Shown here in pieces: positions 24,701 through 42,100 of a DNA stretch of 64,000 nt. Numbering within the stretch: the first letter of the stretch is position 1; each line of letters opens with the position of its first letter. The stretch is from Tulasnella sp. 424 (Eukaryota > Basidiomycota > Agaricomycetes > Cantharellales > Tulasnellaceae). Position numbers and translations under genes: made by a program. The DNA lies in NCBI GenBank assembly GCA_019633425.1, contig WSUB01000027.1:62001-126000 (forward strand), written 5' to 3'. The notes below the pieces were generated by a model, which was not told the DNA's origin, searched no databases, and saw nothing but the letters and a program-made list of their open reading frames with translations.

Positions 24701-26222
24701 ATGTTACGACAGATAGCCCGTCCTCAAAAGCTGCCGCGATGCGTCCTTGGATCTAGGTTAGCATCCACGGCTGCACCCACGGAAGCAGCTGGGTCTACCC
24801 CTCCTCCGCCGGAGTCTGCGCCTTCAAGCTCAAAATCTTCAACCCGGCAGTGGTCGCGTCCCATTGCCCGTGGCGTCAACAAAGCCTACGACGAAGCGCT
24901 AGCTCTCATCCAAAAGGACTCGGCGAAGAAGACTGAGGAACTTCAGAGGCGTCGGAAGGCTTTGCGCGGGGAGGGGGAGGATGCCAAGGGCTTCGAGGCG
25001 AAGAAATTGGAGAAGCTCGAGATCGAGAGCCAGATCAACTTGCCAGAGGTTCATTGGCACATCAAACAGGGATCTGGTGCGTGTATTATCCAACTATTGC
25101 TTGCTGCCAGGTGTTTACCGTAATCTCTATTTCTTTTTCCTGTTCGGCCTGCCTCGAACGCGCAGTGGACATGAACAAGCCGATCTACCGACACCTCTTG
25201 GAAAAGACCTGGAGGAAGAACGGTCGCCTGGACTTGCTGGTACGGTGTGATGAATCGCGTCCGTCAACATGATAGCTAACAGAATTTTCAACCTGGTCGC
25301 TAGATGGAGCGTATTCACCAGATGTATGTTCTCCCCGACGTCCTACCCGCCGTACACCCGACCGTCGACCTTCACGTCATCTTCGACCGCAAGCACTGGA
25401 GGAACCACCTGACGGGCTCCGTTGACGTCGAACCTGGCGTTTTCATGCCGCCTCGCATGACCATCCATGCACCGCGGTTGCAAGCTACCGTCTTCCACCC
25501 GGAAGAGAGGCTGTACACGCTCTTGATGGTCGACCCTGGTACGCTTTGAGTTGCATGCATTGTGTTGGATGACAGGCTAATCGTTTGAATAGACGTTCCC
25601 GACACTGATAACAAGACGTTCCAAACTTACGTCCATCTCCTAAAGTACGGCTTCCCACCGATTTGCGTTGGAAAACGAAAACGATTAACAAATAATCCCC
25701 TGTCATATAGGACCAATATTTCTCTATCGGCGAGCTCTTCGTACCTACAGGACATTAACATCAAAGGCGGTCTGTTGCCCTACGAACCTCCTCATCCTCA
25801 AAAGGGCACACCCTACCACCGTTATGTCACTTTACTCCTTCCCCAGCTGGAACGCCTCAATCTCACTCCCGCGGACCTGCCATCCGGCCGAGCTGGCTTC
25901 GACGTCCGTGAATTTGCTGCGAAGCACAAGCTTGGGTACTACACGGAAGGAGAGGGTGTTAGCATGGAGATGGTCCCAGAGACGTACAAGGAGAAAGTTG
26001 GCAAAGGAATGGGTGGTGGTATGCACATGTGGAGAGCCGTATGGGACGAGGACGTCAGCAGGGTGTACAAGGATATCTTGAGTGAGTTGGCGCTACTTCG
26101 TTCTCCAGATGCGGTCTTAGATGCTAATCGAGTCTCGATATCCAGAGCTACCGGAGCCTACGTACGGTTTCCCACCAAGGCCGGATCGCTACGGAAACCA
26201 AAAGATCCCCAAGTATCTCTAG
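24701..26222 (+). CDS. Mitochondrial large ribosomal subunit protein mL38 (PEBP-like)
   Basis: Homologue of yeast MRPL35, a mitochondrial ribosomal protein built on a phosphatidylethanolamine-binding-protein fold. The N-terminus (MLRQIARPQKLPRCVLGSRL) is a presequence, followed by a Pro/Ser linker and a charged helix (AYDEALALIQKDSAKKTEEL). Later exons read NKPIYRHLLEKTWRKNGRLD, MERIHQMYVLPDVLPAVHPT, VDLHVIFDRKHW, VFHPEERLYTLLMVDP, DVPDTDNKTFQTYVHLL and HPQKGTPYHRYVTLLLPQ. The last two match the DPD.P and PH-Y-HRY-LL elements of PEBP-type proteins. The final exon joins DILKLPEPTYGFPPRPDRYG to the stop at 26220-26222. At least six introns are needed. Confidence 0.88.
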
Positions 26223-26532
26223 ACCGTTCACTATACCTATATATTCGCACCTCCTTTGAGGACGGTTTGCTTCTTCCCGTTCTGAGGGGTCTTTTTATCT
26301 CCAGCAATTCTAAGCCAATGTTGCATACTGGGGCTAATGACGTGGAAGAGACCACAGGTTTTTGTTTTCCTAAGGAGACAACGAGACGTCCTATAGTAGG
26401 GCTCGATTCAGGTGTACCGTAAGTATTCCGTGGGATGCGCGATGCACGTGGGCGCTTATTGTCGAACCTTGGAAAATTTCCTCACGACTACCCCACCCTC
26501 ATCTCCTGTACCAAAAAAAAAACACCACCCTG
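26223..26532. other. Intergenic region, mL38 to DBP3
   Basis: 310 bases in tandem orientation: the mL38 3' flank, then the DBP3 promoter and leader, with an A10 run just before the DBP3 ATG. Nothing else was seen. Confidence 0.5.
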
Positions 26533-28564
<2,032 letters not shown>

Positions 28565-28697
28565 TTAGTCAGACTCGATCATTTCGATCTTTTATGAGCG
28601 GAGATTTAGCTCGTTTTGATAATGCAGACACCCAGGGATGTTATTCCAATAGATACATTGATTGCCATACGATAGTCTGCTAAAGTAAAGTGACCTG

Positions 28698-30257
28698 CTA
28701 GTCGCCTGCGGTCTTTTGACGCTGTCGCGTAGGTGTTTGTGGTATTGCGGCACCTGGTACAGGAGTCCATGCCCTCCAGTCAGGAGCAATGGCTGCGTTG
28801 TAAGGATATGGTGTGTCTTCAAGAGAGAGCTGAGTTCCAGGGTACTGCATTCGTGATGGGGTTGCTGGTGGAAGCATATGGAGAGGGTATGCGTGGGAGG
28901 GATGGACGGCAGGAGGGGGACTTGAACGAGGAATGCTGGACACCATCCACGCCATCCACCAGAGAACGAGTGCCAACACGGCGAGGAACGCGAGACTTAT
29001 CATCTACGCGGATAGAAGGGACGATCCCGTCTTGTCAGACATTTGGAAGCCAAGCGTTGACGTAACCGAACGTACCACCGAGCGGAACGATAACTCGTCC
29101 ACAAACCCATTGAACATCTCTCCGATGGTCTCTGCGTAGACCCTGAGCCGACTGACGTTTTTGGGATCCTTGTTCATGCACCGCTCCCACTGCTGGCACA
29201 CTGTCGCCATAGCTGGAACTCGAGTTTCCGGATGGCATTTGTTGATGAGATAGAGTTCAGAGCAGGTATTGATTTCATGAAGAAGCTCTGGATAAAACGC
29301 GTCAGACTACGTCGCATCCCAATTATAATGACGACGAGTGGGAGATAGGCGCTCACCGCCAGAATATTCCGCCACTTTTGCGGCAACGTCGCTCGAGAGG
29401 GTTGTCAAGAACACCCAGAAGAGCAATAAGCCAATAACACCCGCTAATGCTACGAAGAATAGCTTGGTGTATGTTTTTAGTTCCTCTGGGAATTTGTTGG
29501 CCGGAGGGTGCGGTGCGGGGAAGTTCACGTTGTAGACGTGCGGCACCATTGGGGTTGGCTAGTGCAAGGAATGAGGAAGGTAGTGAGTTATCGTATGATG
29601 CTGCCAGCTGAGTCCATCGGCGGCGGGTGCAGAACATACCTCATACTCGTCATCACCGTCGCTGGCGCTAGAGTTCCTCCGCTTTCGTCGTTTTGTCGGA
29701 CTGTCGCTAGCTTCGTCTTTCTTTCCTTTCTTCCCCACCAGCCGACGTATGAGCTTTCCGCCAAAGCGACCTTTGTTCTTCTTGGGATCGACTGGACTGT
29801 CTTCGGCGTCACTCTCGAGCACAGGTGGTGGTGGTTCGTCCTTCTGAGGCGATGGCATGTCAGATGTCATGCTGACATCGTAGATTTCCGGCTCAGGTGG
29901 GGGACTTTTTTGATGGGCGTATGCAGCAAAGCCGCCAGGTGGGTTGAAGCCTGGTGTTCCCTCTCGAGGGACAAATCCTCCAACGAACGGTGACGGTGTC
30001 CCAAAAGTCGAGAGCGGCTGTGACGGTGGAAATGACGGCGCTCGGTTAAACGACGAGGTTGATGATGATGAAGGTTGCGGGTCTGGTTACATGTGTTAGC
30101 GCCTTCGAGGTCTACGAGATTAGAATATTGGCTGGTGCTCACTTGGACGTTGGAAAGTGTCACGTAGAGGATTCCACCCCGGCCCCAAGTCTCTCTCGTC
30201 TCGCTCATAAGTAAAGTCCATGGGTGCTTCCGTGCCTCGTCGTTCAAATCGTCGCAT
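28698..30257 (-). CDS. BRL1/BRR6-type nuclear envelope protein
   Basis: Member of the fungal Brl1/Brr6 family (di-sulfide bridge nucleocytoplasmic transport domain), which acts at the inner nuclear membrane in nuclear-pore assembly and lipid homeostasis. The start at 30257 is MRRFERRGTEAPMDFTYERD. A long polar N-terminal region has a basic patch (KRRKRRNSS, near 29690). The domain starts FPEELKTYTKLFFVALAGVI, with helix 1 LLLFWVFLTT. The lumenal part has four Cys in a CSELYLINKC...VCQQWERC arrangement, then NVSRLRVYAETIGEMFNGFV. Helix 2 is SLAFLAVLALVLWWMAWMV, and a Pro-rich tail follows. It is divergent from TOP2 across 209 bases. One homologue is seen here; other fungi carry two paralogues, and I cannot say which this is. 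Confidence 0.88.
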
Positions 30258-30466
30258 TGGTCGTAGCAGAGAGTCTAGCAGAGAGTACGGTGTGCGAGAA
30301 TGGGAGTGTGCGTCGAACTGGGGACAAAAGCCTTGAACAAGACGCGTGACCGTGTTTACTCGGTTGAAATCCCAACACGCGTGGCTTTGATCCCTTCAAC
30401 GACCAAAACGCACCAACCCGTCACTCCCTCCGTCCGCCAACACAGAGACTTGGATTCGCTTCAAGG

Positions 30467-33400
30467 ATGTCTGACTCCGAGATAGAGAACGTCTCCTTCA
30501 ATAACGTCGACAGCGACGAGTCCGACTACGCATCACCACCTCCAAAGGCCAAGGTGAGCGTTCCAGTAAACAAATGCATTATGAACGCGTCTCTCATTCC
30601 CTCCTTCGCTCTTAACATTAGGGTAAGAAGGCTGCCGCCTCCACCAAAGAGCCTAAGAAGCCTGCAGCTCCCAAAGCAGCAAAAGCACCCAAGGCAGCCT
30701 CGTCGAAGAAGAAGCCACTTGCCTCCGTCGACGACAATCTCGATTCAGCAGCGCCCAGCGCGGCAATGGATGTCGACGACTCGGAGGACGACGAGTCTTC
30801 AAAGCCCAAGAAAGCTGCCGCCTCCGGGAAGAAGAAGACCGCTTCCGAGACGTACCAACAACTCACCCCCATTGAGCACATCCTCAAGCGTCCCGATTCC
30901 TATATTGGAAGCGTAGAGACCCTCAACGAGAAATTATGGGTCTTTGACTCTGAAACCAAGAGAATGGTCTTTAGGTGTGTTGGTCGTTGCATGCTGTTCG
31001 TACAACCAGCTCACGTCGGTGGTTACAGAGATGTTTCGTACGTACCAGGCTTCTTCAAGATTGTAGATGAAATCCTCGTAAACGCCGCTGACAACAAGGC
31101 ATGTTGGGTGCCTCTTTAAACAAGTGGTCGACAATCGCTAACACGCGCTCTAGATTAACGACCCAAACATGAACACGATGAAAATCACTATCGACACCGA
31201 AAATAACACCATCTCAGTCTGGAACAATGGGCACGGGATTCCCGTCGAAGTTCATAGCCAAACCAAGCTCTGGATCCCGGAGATGATCTTCGGTCATCTT
31301 CTTACGTCTTCCAACTACGACGATGACGAGAAGAAGCTTACTGGTGGTCGTAATGGATACGGAGCCAAGCTCACCAACATCTACTCGACCGAATTCATCA
31401 TCGAAACCGCTGATGTCAAAGGCAAGAAGTACAAACAAGTTTTCCGCAACAACATGGCGGATAAGGACAAGCCCAAGATCACCTCTACGAAGGACGAATT
31501 CACCTGTGTCACCTTCAAGCCCGACCTCAAGCGCTTTGGAATGGACAGAATCGATGAGGACACCGAGGCACTGCTCAAGAAACGCGTCTACGATATGGCT
31601 GGAACCGTCGGCGACATCAAGGTCTTCCTGAACGGCGAGCGGCTAAAAGTCAAGAACTTCAAATCCTATTGTGAGATGTATCTCTCTTCAGCGCAAGCTG
31701 AGGCGGCAGACGCGTCTGGAGGTGCCGCTGTCACCAAACAGACTCTCATCCACGAAATCATCAATGATCGATGGGAGGTCGGTTTTGCCCTTTCGGATAC
31801 GGGCAACTTCCAACAAGTCTCCTTCACCAACTCTATCGCCACCATCAAAGGTGGTACCCACGTCAACGCCATGGCCGACCAGATTATCAAGGCCCTGATT
31901 GCTCAAATCGAGAAAAAGAACAAGGCTGCCAAAGTCAAGCCGTTGCAAATCAGGAATCATATGTGGCTCTTTGTCAAGGCGTTGATTGAGAACCCGACTT
32001 TCGACAGTCAAACTAAGGAGACTATGACGCTCCAGGCGTCAAAGTTTGGAGGGAAGAAGGCAACGATTTCGGAAGAATTCATGAAGAAAGGTGCGTGGCT
32101 TTCGTTTCCTGCTGGCCTGCCACCTTCGCTTACTTTCGGCTCCGCCAGTCCTGAAGTCTGGCATCGTCGACACGGTCCTCAATTGGGCAAAGTTCAAGGC
32201 GGACCAGCAAATCAAGGCGACAGACGGCAAAAAGCGAACCCGGTGCGTCCCAGATCACAGGAAGACAATATATTGTTGACTGAAACCAACTTTCGTAGGC
32301 TGAACGGTTTAACGAAGCTGTCTGATGCCAACAACGCTGGTGGTCGTCTTGCAGCCAAGTGTACCCTCATCCTGACCGAAGGAGACTCCGCCAAAGCATT
32401 GGCCGAAGCGGGTCTCAGTGTCGTCGGTCGTGACAATTTCGGCGTCTTCCCGCTTCGTGGTAAACTGCTCAATGTACGCGAAGCCACGCATGATCAGATC
32501 ATGAAGAACCAGGAAATCCAAAATATCAAGAAGATTGTTGGTTTGGTCCACGGAAAGCAGTATCAGGACGTCTCGAGTCTGAGATATGGTAGCGTCATGA
32601 TCATGACCGATCAGGTATGAAGAAGGCTGCGATGCCCGGCGGAGATGCCTGGACTCATCAAAGCTCTCTCGTAGGATCACGACGGTTCGCATATCAAAGG
32701 ACTTCTCCTGAATCTCTTCGACCAATTCTTCCCCTCCCTGCTTCGAATCCCTGGTTTCCTGGTCGAGTTCGTGACCCCGATTGTTCGAGTAAGTCCGGTC
32801 TTCCGTGGTTCACTCCACACACGACTTATCTTTGTCCCTGCGCAGGTCACTAAAGGGAAGCAGAAAATCGATTTCTTCACGTTAGTCGAGTTCCTGAAAT
32901 GGAACGAGGAAAACAATGCCGATGGCAAGTGGACCATCAAGTACTACAAGGTCCGTTTATATTATCGCTGCTTTCCCATGTGCCGTACAATTGAGACCGT
33001 TCTCTACAGGGTTTGGGTACTTCGAACGATAACGATGCCATGGACTACTTCTCGCACACCGAGAAACACGTCATTCCGTTCTCGCCGCTCCAGGACGGCG
33101 ACCGGGATCTCATTGACATGGCGTTCAGTAAAAAGCGCGTGGATGATCGTAAGGAGTGGCTGCGACAGTACAAGGTATGCAACAGTTTGGCAAACCATGG
33201 TCCAGATTTGATTTGGCTGACCTGAAACAATTAGCCTGGCACTTTCATCGATCACGATGTGGACGAAATCGGGATTCCCGACTTCATCAACAAGGAACTG
33301 ATCTGCTTCTCGATGGCCGACAACATCCGGTCGATCCCTTCTGTTGTGGATGGCTTGAAACCTGGTCAAAGAAAGGTCATCTTCGGTTGCTTCAAGAGGA

Positions 33401-36072
33401 AAATGAAAACCGAGTTGAAGGTCTGACTTATTGATACCTCGAAACGTAGCCGAGCTGCATACTCATGAATGTCGTTGCAGGTTGCTCAACTCATCGGTTA
33501 CATTTCCGAGAAAACCGCGTACCACCATGGCGAACAGAGCTTAGCCAGTACAATCATTAACCTTGCTCAAACTTTCGTTGGCTCCAACAACATCAACCTG
33601 CTGAGCCCTAACGGTCAGTATGGTACCCGTGCAATGGTAAGTCATTCCAGCGCCTTCGTGGAATTGTAACCAAGCTGAAGCTCCGCTCATCCTTATAGGG
33701 CGGAAAAGACCACGCATCGCCTCGTTACATCTTCACTCTCCCAACTTCGCTAGCCCGTTCCATGTACCACCTTGGAGATGATCCTCTTCTTAAGTACTTG
33801 GAGGAAGACGGTGACCTCATTGAGCCTGAGTGGTATGTTCCTGTTATTCCAATGATATTGGTGAATGGCTCGGAGGGTATCGGTACTGGTAAGTCAGGGC
33901 CCTTCGTTGGCAGCAAGTGTGGCCCATACCAAAACGTTACTGGCGATAGGTTATTCGACGAATATTCCCAACTTCAACCCTCACGACATCGTGGCCAACA
34001 TCCGACGTATGCTACGTAACGAACCTCTCGTCCCTATGTCGCCGTGGTACCGAGGTTTCAAGGTCCGTATAGTTAGTACGAACAAAAGGCGTGCCGAACT
34101 AAAACCCTTTCCTCCGCCCGTAGGGAGCGATCGAAAAAGTCGATGAAGGGAAATACGCTGTCAGCGGCATTATCAACAAGCTCGACGACTCTACGGTGGA
34201 AATTGTCGAGCTTCCGATCGGAACCTGGACTCAGGTGTATAAGGAGCAACTGGAGAAATGGGTCGGTGGTACAGATAATAACCCTGCCTATATCAAGGTA
34301 CGAATGGCAGGAGAATATCGAAATGCATTTATTCACCGGTGGGGTATCGACGCAGGATTACAAAGAATATCACACCAACGTTTCGGTTCATTTCGTTATC
34401 ACAATGACGAAGGAGGGTATGGCCAAGGCTGAGGAAGAGGGCTTGCAAAAGTTCTTCAAGTTGACGGGCACCATCAATACCACCAACATGATGGCTTTCG
34501 ACGCGAATCTCAAGTTGCGGAAATATGCTTCGCCCGAAGAAATCTTGGAGGATTACTTCCCTCTTCGTCTTCAGTTCTACCAAAAGCGAAAGGTTTGCAT
34601 CTTCGGAAATGGGAACTGCTCTCGCCCTCACACCTTGTGTTTGCACGCCCGCAGGAGTACCTTTGCAACCAGCTTCGAGATCAATGGGACAAGTTGACCA
34701 ATCAAGCCCGTTTTGTGCAAATGATCATCGACAAGAAGCTCGTCATCGCAAAGCGCAAGAAGGCAGACCTCGTTAGCGAACTTCGCAAACTCGAATTCCG
34801 GCCCTTCCCGAGAGTATCAAAGGCAAAAGCAGCTGGAGAGGATGAGCCCGCCGCCGATGATGATGAAGAAGAAGCAGCAACGGGAACTTCGAACGACTAC
34901 GACTACCTTCTAGGGATGGCGCTCTGGAGTTTGACGGATGAGAAGGTGCGTGATTAAGACCAGAATCTCGAACGGATTTTCCTAACTTGGACATTAGGTT
35001 GCCAAATTGTTGCGAGAACGCGATTTGAAGGAGCAGGAGCTTAACGTCCTTTTGGCTGTCAAGCCCTCAGAAATTTGGGAAAACGACTTGGAGAAGGTGC
35101 TCGACGACTTTGAGGTACGCTAGTTGGGGAATAGTTCCCGATGACAAACTGACTCTTGGTACTCGTTAGAAACTCCTCGAAGGAGACAGCGCCATCAGCA
35201 AGAAGGCGAGCAAGGGCAAAAAGGCTGCAGCGACGCTAAAGACAAGAAAGTCCTTGACCGGCGGAAAGCCAAAGCGAAAGGGCGACGACGACTCTGAGGA
35301 TGACTTCAAGCCCACCAAAGCCGCTGCCCAGAAGAAGACTGCCCCTGCGAAGCCAAAAGCCGCTGCCCGCGCGAAAGCAGTTTTCGACGGCGAGGAAGAG
35401 AAACCGCAGGTGGCCAAGATGGAATTAGACAGCGAGCCCGACGAGGCACCAGTGGTCAAAAAGAAAGCGCCTGTCAAGAAGCCTGCACTTCCAGACTCAG
35501 ATTCCGATGGGGACGTGAAGCCGGTGGTTGCCAAGGCTAAAGCTCCGGCCAAGAAGGCGTCATCCAAGAGGAAGAGGTAAGCAGTCAATCCACAGGTTCA
35601 CCCAGTCAGGTCTTAACTCTACAACAGCTTGAGCAGTGACAATGACGACGATCAAGATGAAGACGTCAAGCCTGCTAAGAAAGCGAAGCCGCTAGACAAG
35701 AAGCAGACAGAGCTTGCATCCTTCTTCGAAGCAGGTGGTTCCAAGACCAAGCCAGCCGCAAAGGTTTCGGCGACAGCCTCCGCGAAACCAAAAGCTACCA
35801 CGGCAAGGAAAGCCAAACCAGCAATTGATCTGGATAGTGATTCAGATGCGCCTGTCGTCAAGAAGAAGGCACCTCCAAAGAAGAAGATTGTCGAGAGCAG
35901 CGATCCTGATAGCGAGATTGAAGAGGTGTCGGCACCAGCTCCCCGTGCGGCACCTCGGCGAGCAGCGGCAGCAGCTTCTACCAAAGCGAAATACGCGGAC
36001 GCCTTTGAGTCATCGGAAGCCGACCCGACGGTAGAGGAAGAAGACGACGACGACGACGCTTTCGACGATTGA
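30467..36072 (+). CDS. TOP2: DNA topoisomerase II
   Basis: Type IIA topoisomerase, which passes one DNA duplex through another, in the nucleus. After an acidic/Lys-rich N-terminal extension, the ATPase domain starts LTPIEHILKRPDSYIGSVE. It has ILVNAADN, SVWNNGHGIPVEVHSQTK and GGRNGYGAKLTNIYS. TOPRIM motifs are LILTEGDSAKALAEAGLSVV and, across an intron, IMTDQ|DHDGSHIKGLLLN. The cleavage domain contains YHHGEQSLASTIINLAQTFV, NLLSPNGQYGTRAM and SPRYIFTL, whose Tyr is the predicted DNA-linking residue after Arg. The coiled-coil and C-gate run to about 35110. The C-terminal tail (35170-36070) is a disordered Lys/Asp/Glu-rich region with recurring VVKKKAP(V/P)KK segments. About 15 introns, all short. 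The protein is about 1,500 residues, normal for the family. Confidence 0.97.
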
Positions 36073-36327
36073 GACCCATACCATAGACGACATCCTTACT
36101 TCATACCCTTATGCTCATGTACACTAGGAAATATACTTCATCCTCGTTCTCTATAACCGCGCGCGCAAGAAATTCTTCCTCAAAAACTTCACATTGTCTT
36201 CGACTTGCACTGATGATGGATGAAAACAAAAGATAAAACGGATGCGAAGAGACCGGGAGAGAATACAAATGACGGCGATGAAGACGTGAATGCGAAGAAA
36301 GAAAGAGATGTCCGCCACGAAGAATGT

Positions 36328-38110
<1,783 letters not shown>

Positions 38111-39109
38111 TTTTCAAGGTTGATTTAGGTCTGGACGGGTGGAGGTGGAGCAAGGGGTTGAAAGTGGACGGGATCAAGATTAGCACGCCGCATAGCGAAT
38201 CAAGCACGATGAACATTGGGGGCCGTTCCGAGTCGTGTGCAGATAACATCCAAGTTATCCAAGACGCCTTCATGAACGTCAAATGAGTCAAGGGGAGCGA
38301 GCACGAGCCCGATCACCCTGAACCCAAGACGACGTCCAAAGCGCCACTCGCGATGCAAACGCGCAACGGCAACGATTAACAGGTGACTGGGCACTCACTT
38401 ATACAAGGAAGGGGGTCGTGAAAGGCGTACAGGGGGAGGAGGGGGGGGGAATAGAACAATGAGAGAAGTTGAGAGATTGACGAGATGCTCGAGGCTTTAA
38501 TCCCAAGTAACGGCTTTAAGAACGGCTTCCGTCGGATCCTAACAAAATTTCCCCAGTCAACAAAATTTACTTGACTAGGTTTGAGGTTCAACCCCTAGAC
38601 CCAAAAATCCTCACGCCACACCCCTGATCGTGATAAACTCATTATGGCTGCATTTGGAAAATCTACAACACCAAGAGAAAAAGCGAAAAACAACAAAGAG
38701 CAAAAGGAAGCGGATCCATACATATGAGAGGAAGAAATAGTGGAGAGGGATTTCTATTCACAATTGGCCGAGTCGAATGAGGGTGAATGATGGGCTGGAG
38801 AGAGAGAGAGAGAAAGAGAAAAGATAGAGATGTGCAGGATTGTTGGACAGAGTTCAGATAAAATTTTTGATGTGATTTTTGCTTCGATTATTTTGTGATG
38901 TGAAAGTTACTTGCGTTTCCAAATCTGGTGTATCCATTCGATCCTCGCAATCGATCCACGCGCTGGATGGCAGGACCGATCGAAAGGGCCGAATTTCCAT
39001 GTTATACTCATGCCGAAATCGCGTTCCGAACCAACTTTGACGGGGAGTGAAACCGTGCATCACCGGTCTCGTGACCTCGGGGCCAGGAACCGGGACCTCT
39101 TATCCCAGT
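38111..39109. other. TEF1 promoter region and 3' flank of the PAS-type kinase gene
   Basis: About 1 kb. Just right of the TEF1 start the sequence is C/T-rich on the TEF1 strand, with a G10 run near 38440 (C10 on the TEF1 strand). A GA microsatellite lies at about 38801-38826. A 5' UTR intron is common in fungal TEF1 genes but I cannot prove one here. No ORF of note. Confidence 0.5.
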
Positions 39110-42100
39110 TCAAGAAGCAGGAGCTGCTACAGACGGTTCGTCGTCTGTAGGGGGCTCAATACCCCAACCATTGCCACCGTTAAGGTATCTGCTAGCCAGA
39201 ATCTGCTCCATAGTCGGTCGGGCCGCTGGGTCCACTTCAAGGCACCGTCTGACAAGCTCCATGGCGTCGCCTAACCGACCTCCACCGTCTCGCTCCATAC
39301 CCTCATCGAAGCCTGCGGGTCCTCCGCCACATCGGGCCCGAAGGGAGAGTGCAGGTTTAGAGTCGGGGTCCTCAAGTCCTTCTTTGGACTCTGAGGAAGA
39401 AGCGAAGGGGCACTCGCCAACCAAGAGGACATAAGCAACGATACCAAACGCCCAAACGTCTTGAGGCGGTCCGGTGTAGCGAGCGCCATGCAGGATTTCT
39501 GGGGCAGCGTAGTCAAGCCTATAATAAGAACGAAGTCAAAGTGAGTGCATGGATCCATGCATTCGTCCATCCTCGTACTCACGTTCCGCTAAAGCTATCC
39601 CAACCGTTCTTCCTAATGACACCCGAGCTCCCGAAATCAATTAGCCAGCACCTGCCATGCTCTCCCAACACGACGTTTTCGTCTTTAATGTCCCTATGAC
39701 AGATGCCGCGAGCGTGGAGGAAGGAAAGAGCATCCGCGATCTGGCCAATGTACGATCGAACGAGGGGACCGGGAAGACCGGATGGATACAGTTCCACTGC
39801 GCAAAGCAAGGACGAAGGGGTGAACAACTAGAAAACGCCATTCCATCGTCACTATGCGCACTCACCCAAGTCGAACAGATCGTTAGGGGTCTTCCTATCC
39901 CCAATGTCAACCGTATATTCCATTCCTTTGGGCATCTTCGGGAAACTGGGCTTCGTGGCGGGCAGAACAAGGTAATAATAGCTCGCATCCTCGAAAAAGT
40001 CCTCGAGTGGGCAGATATTCGGATGGCCCTTGACGAGTTCCCCTTCTCTCCATCGCCACAAGTCAAGCTCCGTGATCTCCTCATCGTCATGGACAGTGGC
40101 GTTCTTGGTGTCGGTAGAATTCGTGGACGTAATCTGGATCTTGACATCGCTGCCGGTCTGCGTGGGGGTATGAAGGCTCGGAGTAACAGTCGCACTCGAA
40201 ACGCCCGACTCAGCGCCGTTGGCTGCAGTCTTGGCGTCATCTTCATCTTCGTTCTCGAACCGCCTGGGATCCCAAGCTCGAGGTTTTGGCAAGACGTAGC
40301 TGGTACCCGAAACGGCAGACATGACGTAGATCTCGATGGGGATGGTGCCGTGAATGGGATGCTTCTTCCAGCAATCGGCCAGAATGCGGGACTTGATGAT
40401 TTGCTTGATGATTAGCGGTGGCTGGATGAATGTTACCACGACGTCAACCATCATACCAAGGTACCATTCGCATACTGGGCACCACTCACCCCAACGGTCT
40501 CATTAGGCTTGACGTCCTCTAGAATTACCTCCTGATCATTATCGTCCATACCAATGATTGGCCTCTTTCTTTCCCTCCCCCGCTTCACAAGGCCATATGC
40601 ACCCCTTCCAGCCTCCTCGCTGATCACATAGTCATCGATCGTCCGCCCACCAAGGAAACCACCTCGTCTGCCACTCTCGCTCGACATCCGCTTGATAGAC
40701 TGAGAGGACTTCATTCTCCTCATCATCGTCAGAATCTCATCGCCCCTCGCTGGGTCGGAGGAAGGAGAGCGGGCTGGAGACGTGGTTGATTCCCTCTTAC
40801 TCCTAATGGATCTGGAGGTGCTGGTATGGCGGTGCTGGTGGGACGATGACGAAAGGGACCACGAGCTGGACAGTCTCTGCAACGACCATTCTGGATGCGG
40901 GATGTCCAACGAGGGATAGAACGCTGTCGCAGGGACGTCTTCCTCCTCTTGCGGGATGCTGATATCCTCTTGAGTAGCCACGTTCATGAGGCCGATATTC
41001 GACTTCATGCTCGACCGCCTTGACAATCCCGGGAGGGGAGATAATTGGTCGAGCGATTCATCCGGCATCAATATGGTCGGCTTTGCTCCTCCAACGAACG
41101 ATGCTAGGCGTAAAGGAGTAGGAGGGCTTTGGTTATCCAGCAGCAGGGAGTTGTTGAATGCCCCGACGCCCCTGATCTGTCCCGCCCGACCCATATGATA
41201 ATCCACTTCGTCCGCGGGCGCGGCTTCAGGTGGTGGTGTAGCAGGTCTCGATCTCGTGTGCAGTGATCTCGAGTCCACCGACGCGTGCGCAAAGGCAGAG
41301 TCGATCGCCCCCGCCCCGAACCTCCCAAACCTCCCGCGCGCAGCCTCGGGATCTCTTTCATCCACCGGACTAGCGGACATGATATCCTCATTCGAGTCAG
41401 CGTCGGGAGAACCCTGCCTTCCTTTTCCAAACATGAGCCAGCTGTCCTCGCCCTCGGGGTCGATTGGTTCTCCGTCCGTGCCGAGGAGATTGAGTCCTGT
41501 GACTTCCCGGCCCGCAATCAAACTCACGCGCTTTTGGGATGCCCTAGGTCACGATGGGAAGAGAGAGAGAGTAATGGTTGGGTCAGTTACAGAATGAATG
41601 AAACTCGCCCAGCCCGCAACGGCACGACACCCCCCTCTCAGCAGACTCGGCGGTCTTGTCACGTGCAGAGACAGGAAAAAGAAAGGAGGCTAAAAAGTGT
41701 GTTGCCACGAAACAGGAAATAAAAATAGAGACACAGGCACCCACCTTGAGCGATTCAAACGGGGGGATCTGGGCGTATTGGGCGTCGTCAGAGCGCCACC
41801 GGTGACGATGAGTGGAGTCATCGTTGACGAAAAGAGATTTGACATCGTCAAACGGTTCAAGGACGGTGCCGAAGGCGAAGTCGTGAGCCTCGGCATAGTA
41901 GGCGAGCGCGAAGGCGAAACGGGTCTTGACCAAGCCTTGAGACGCTGTTGCTGGGCCAAGTTGCTTGAGGAGAGGTTTGGCGACGCGGTGCCCGAGGCAG
42001 GCTCCGCCTCAGGGTAATACGGCGCGCCTGTTGGCAGGACGTACATGCTTTGAGAGCGGCCTGCGATGACGGGTCTGGGAGAAGTCATGGCGGTGGTTGC

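Noticed and set aside
38530..38600. tRNA B-box-like GGTTCAACCCC
   Set aside because: The T-stem has only three pairs, and no A box or acceptor stem lies at the right distance upstream.
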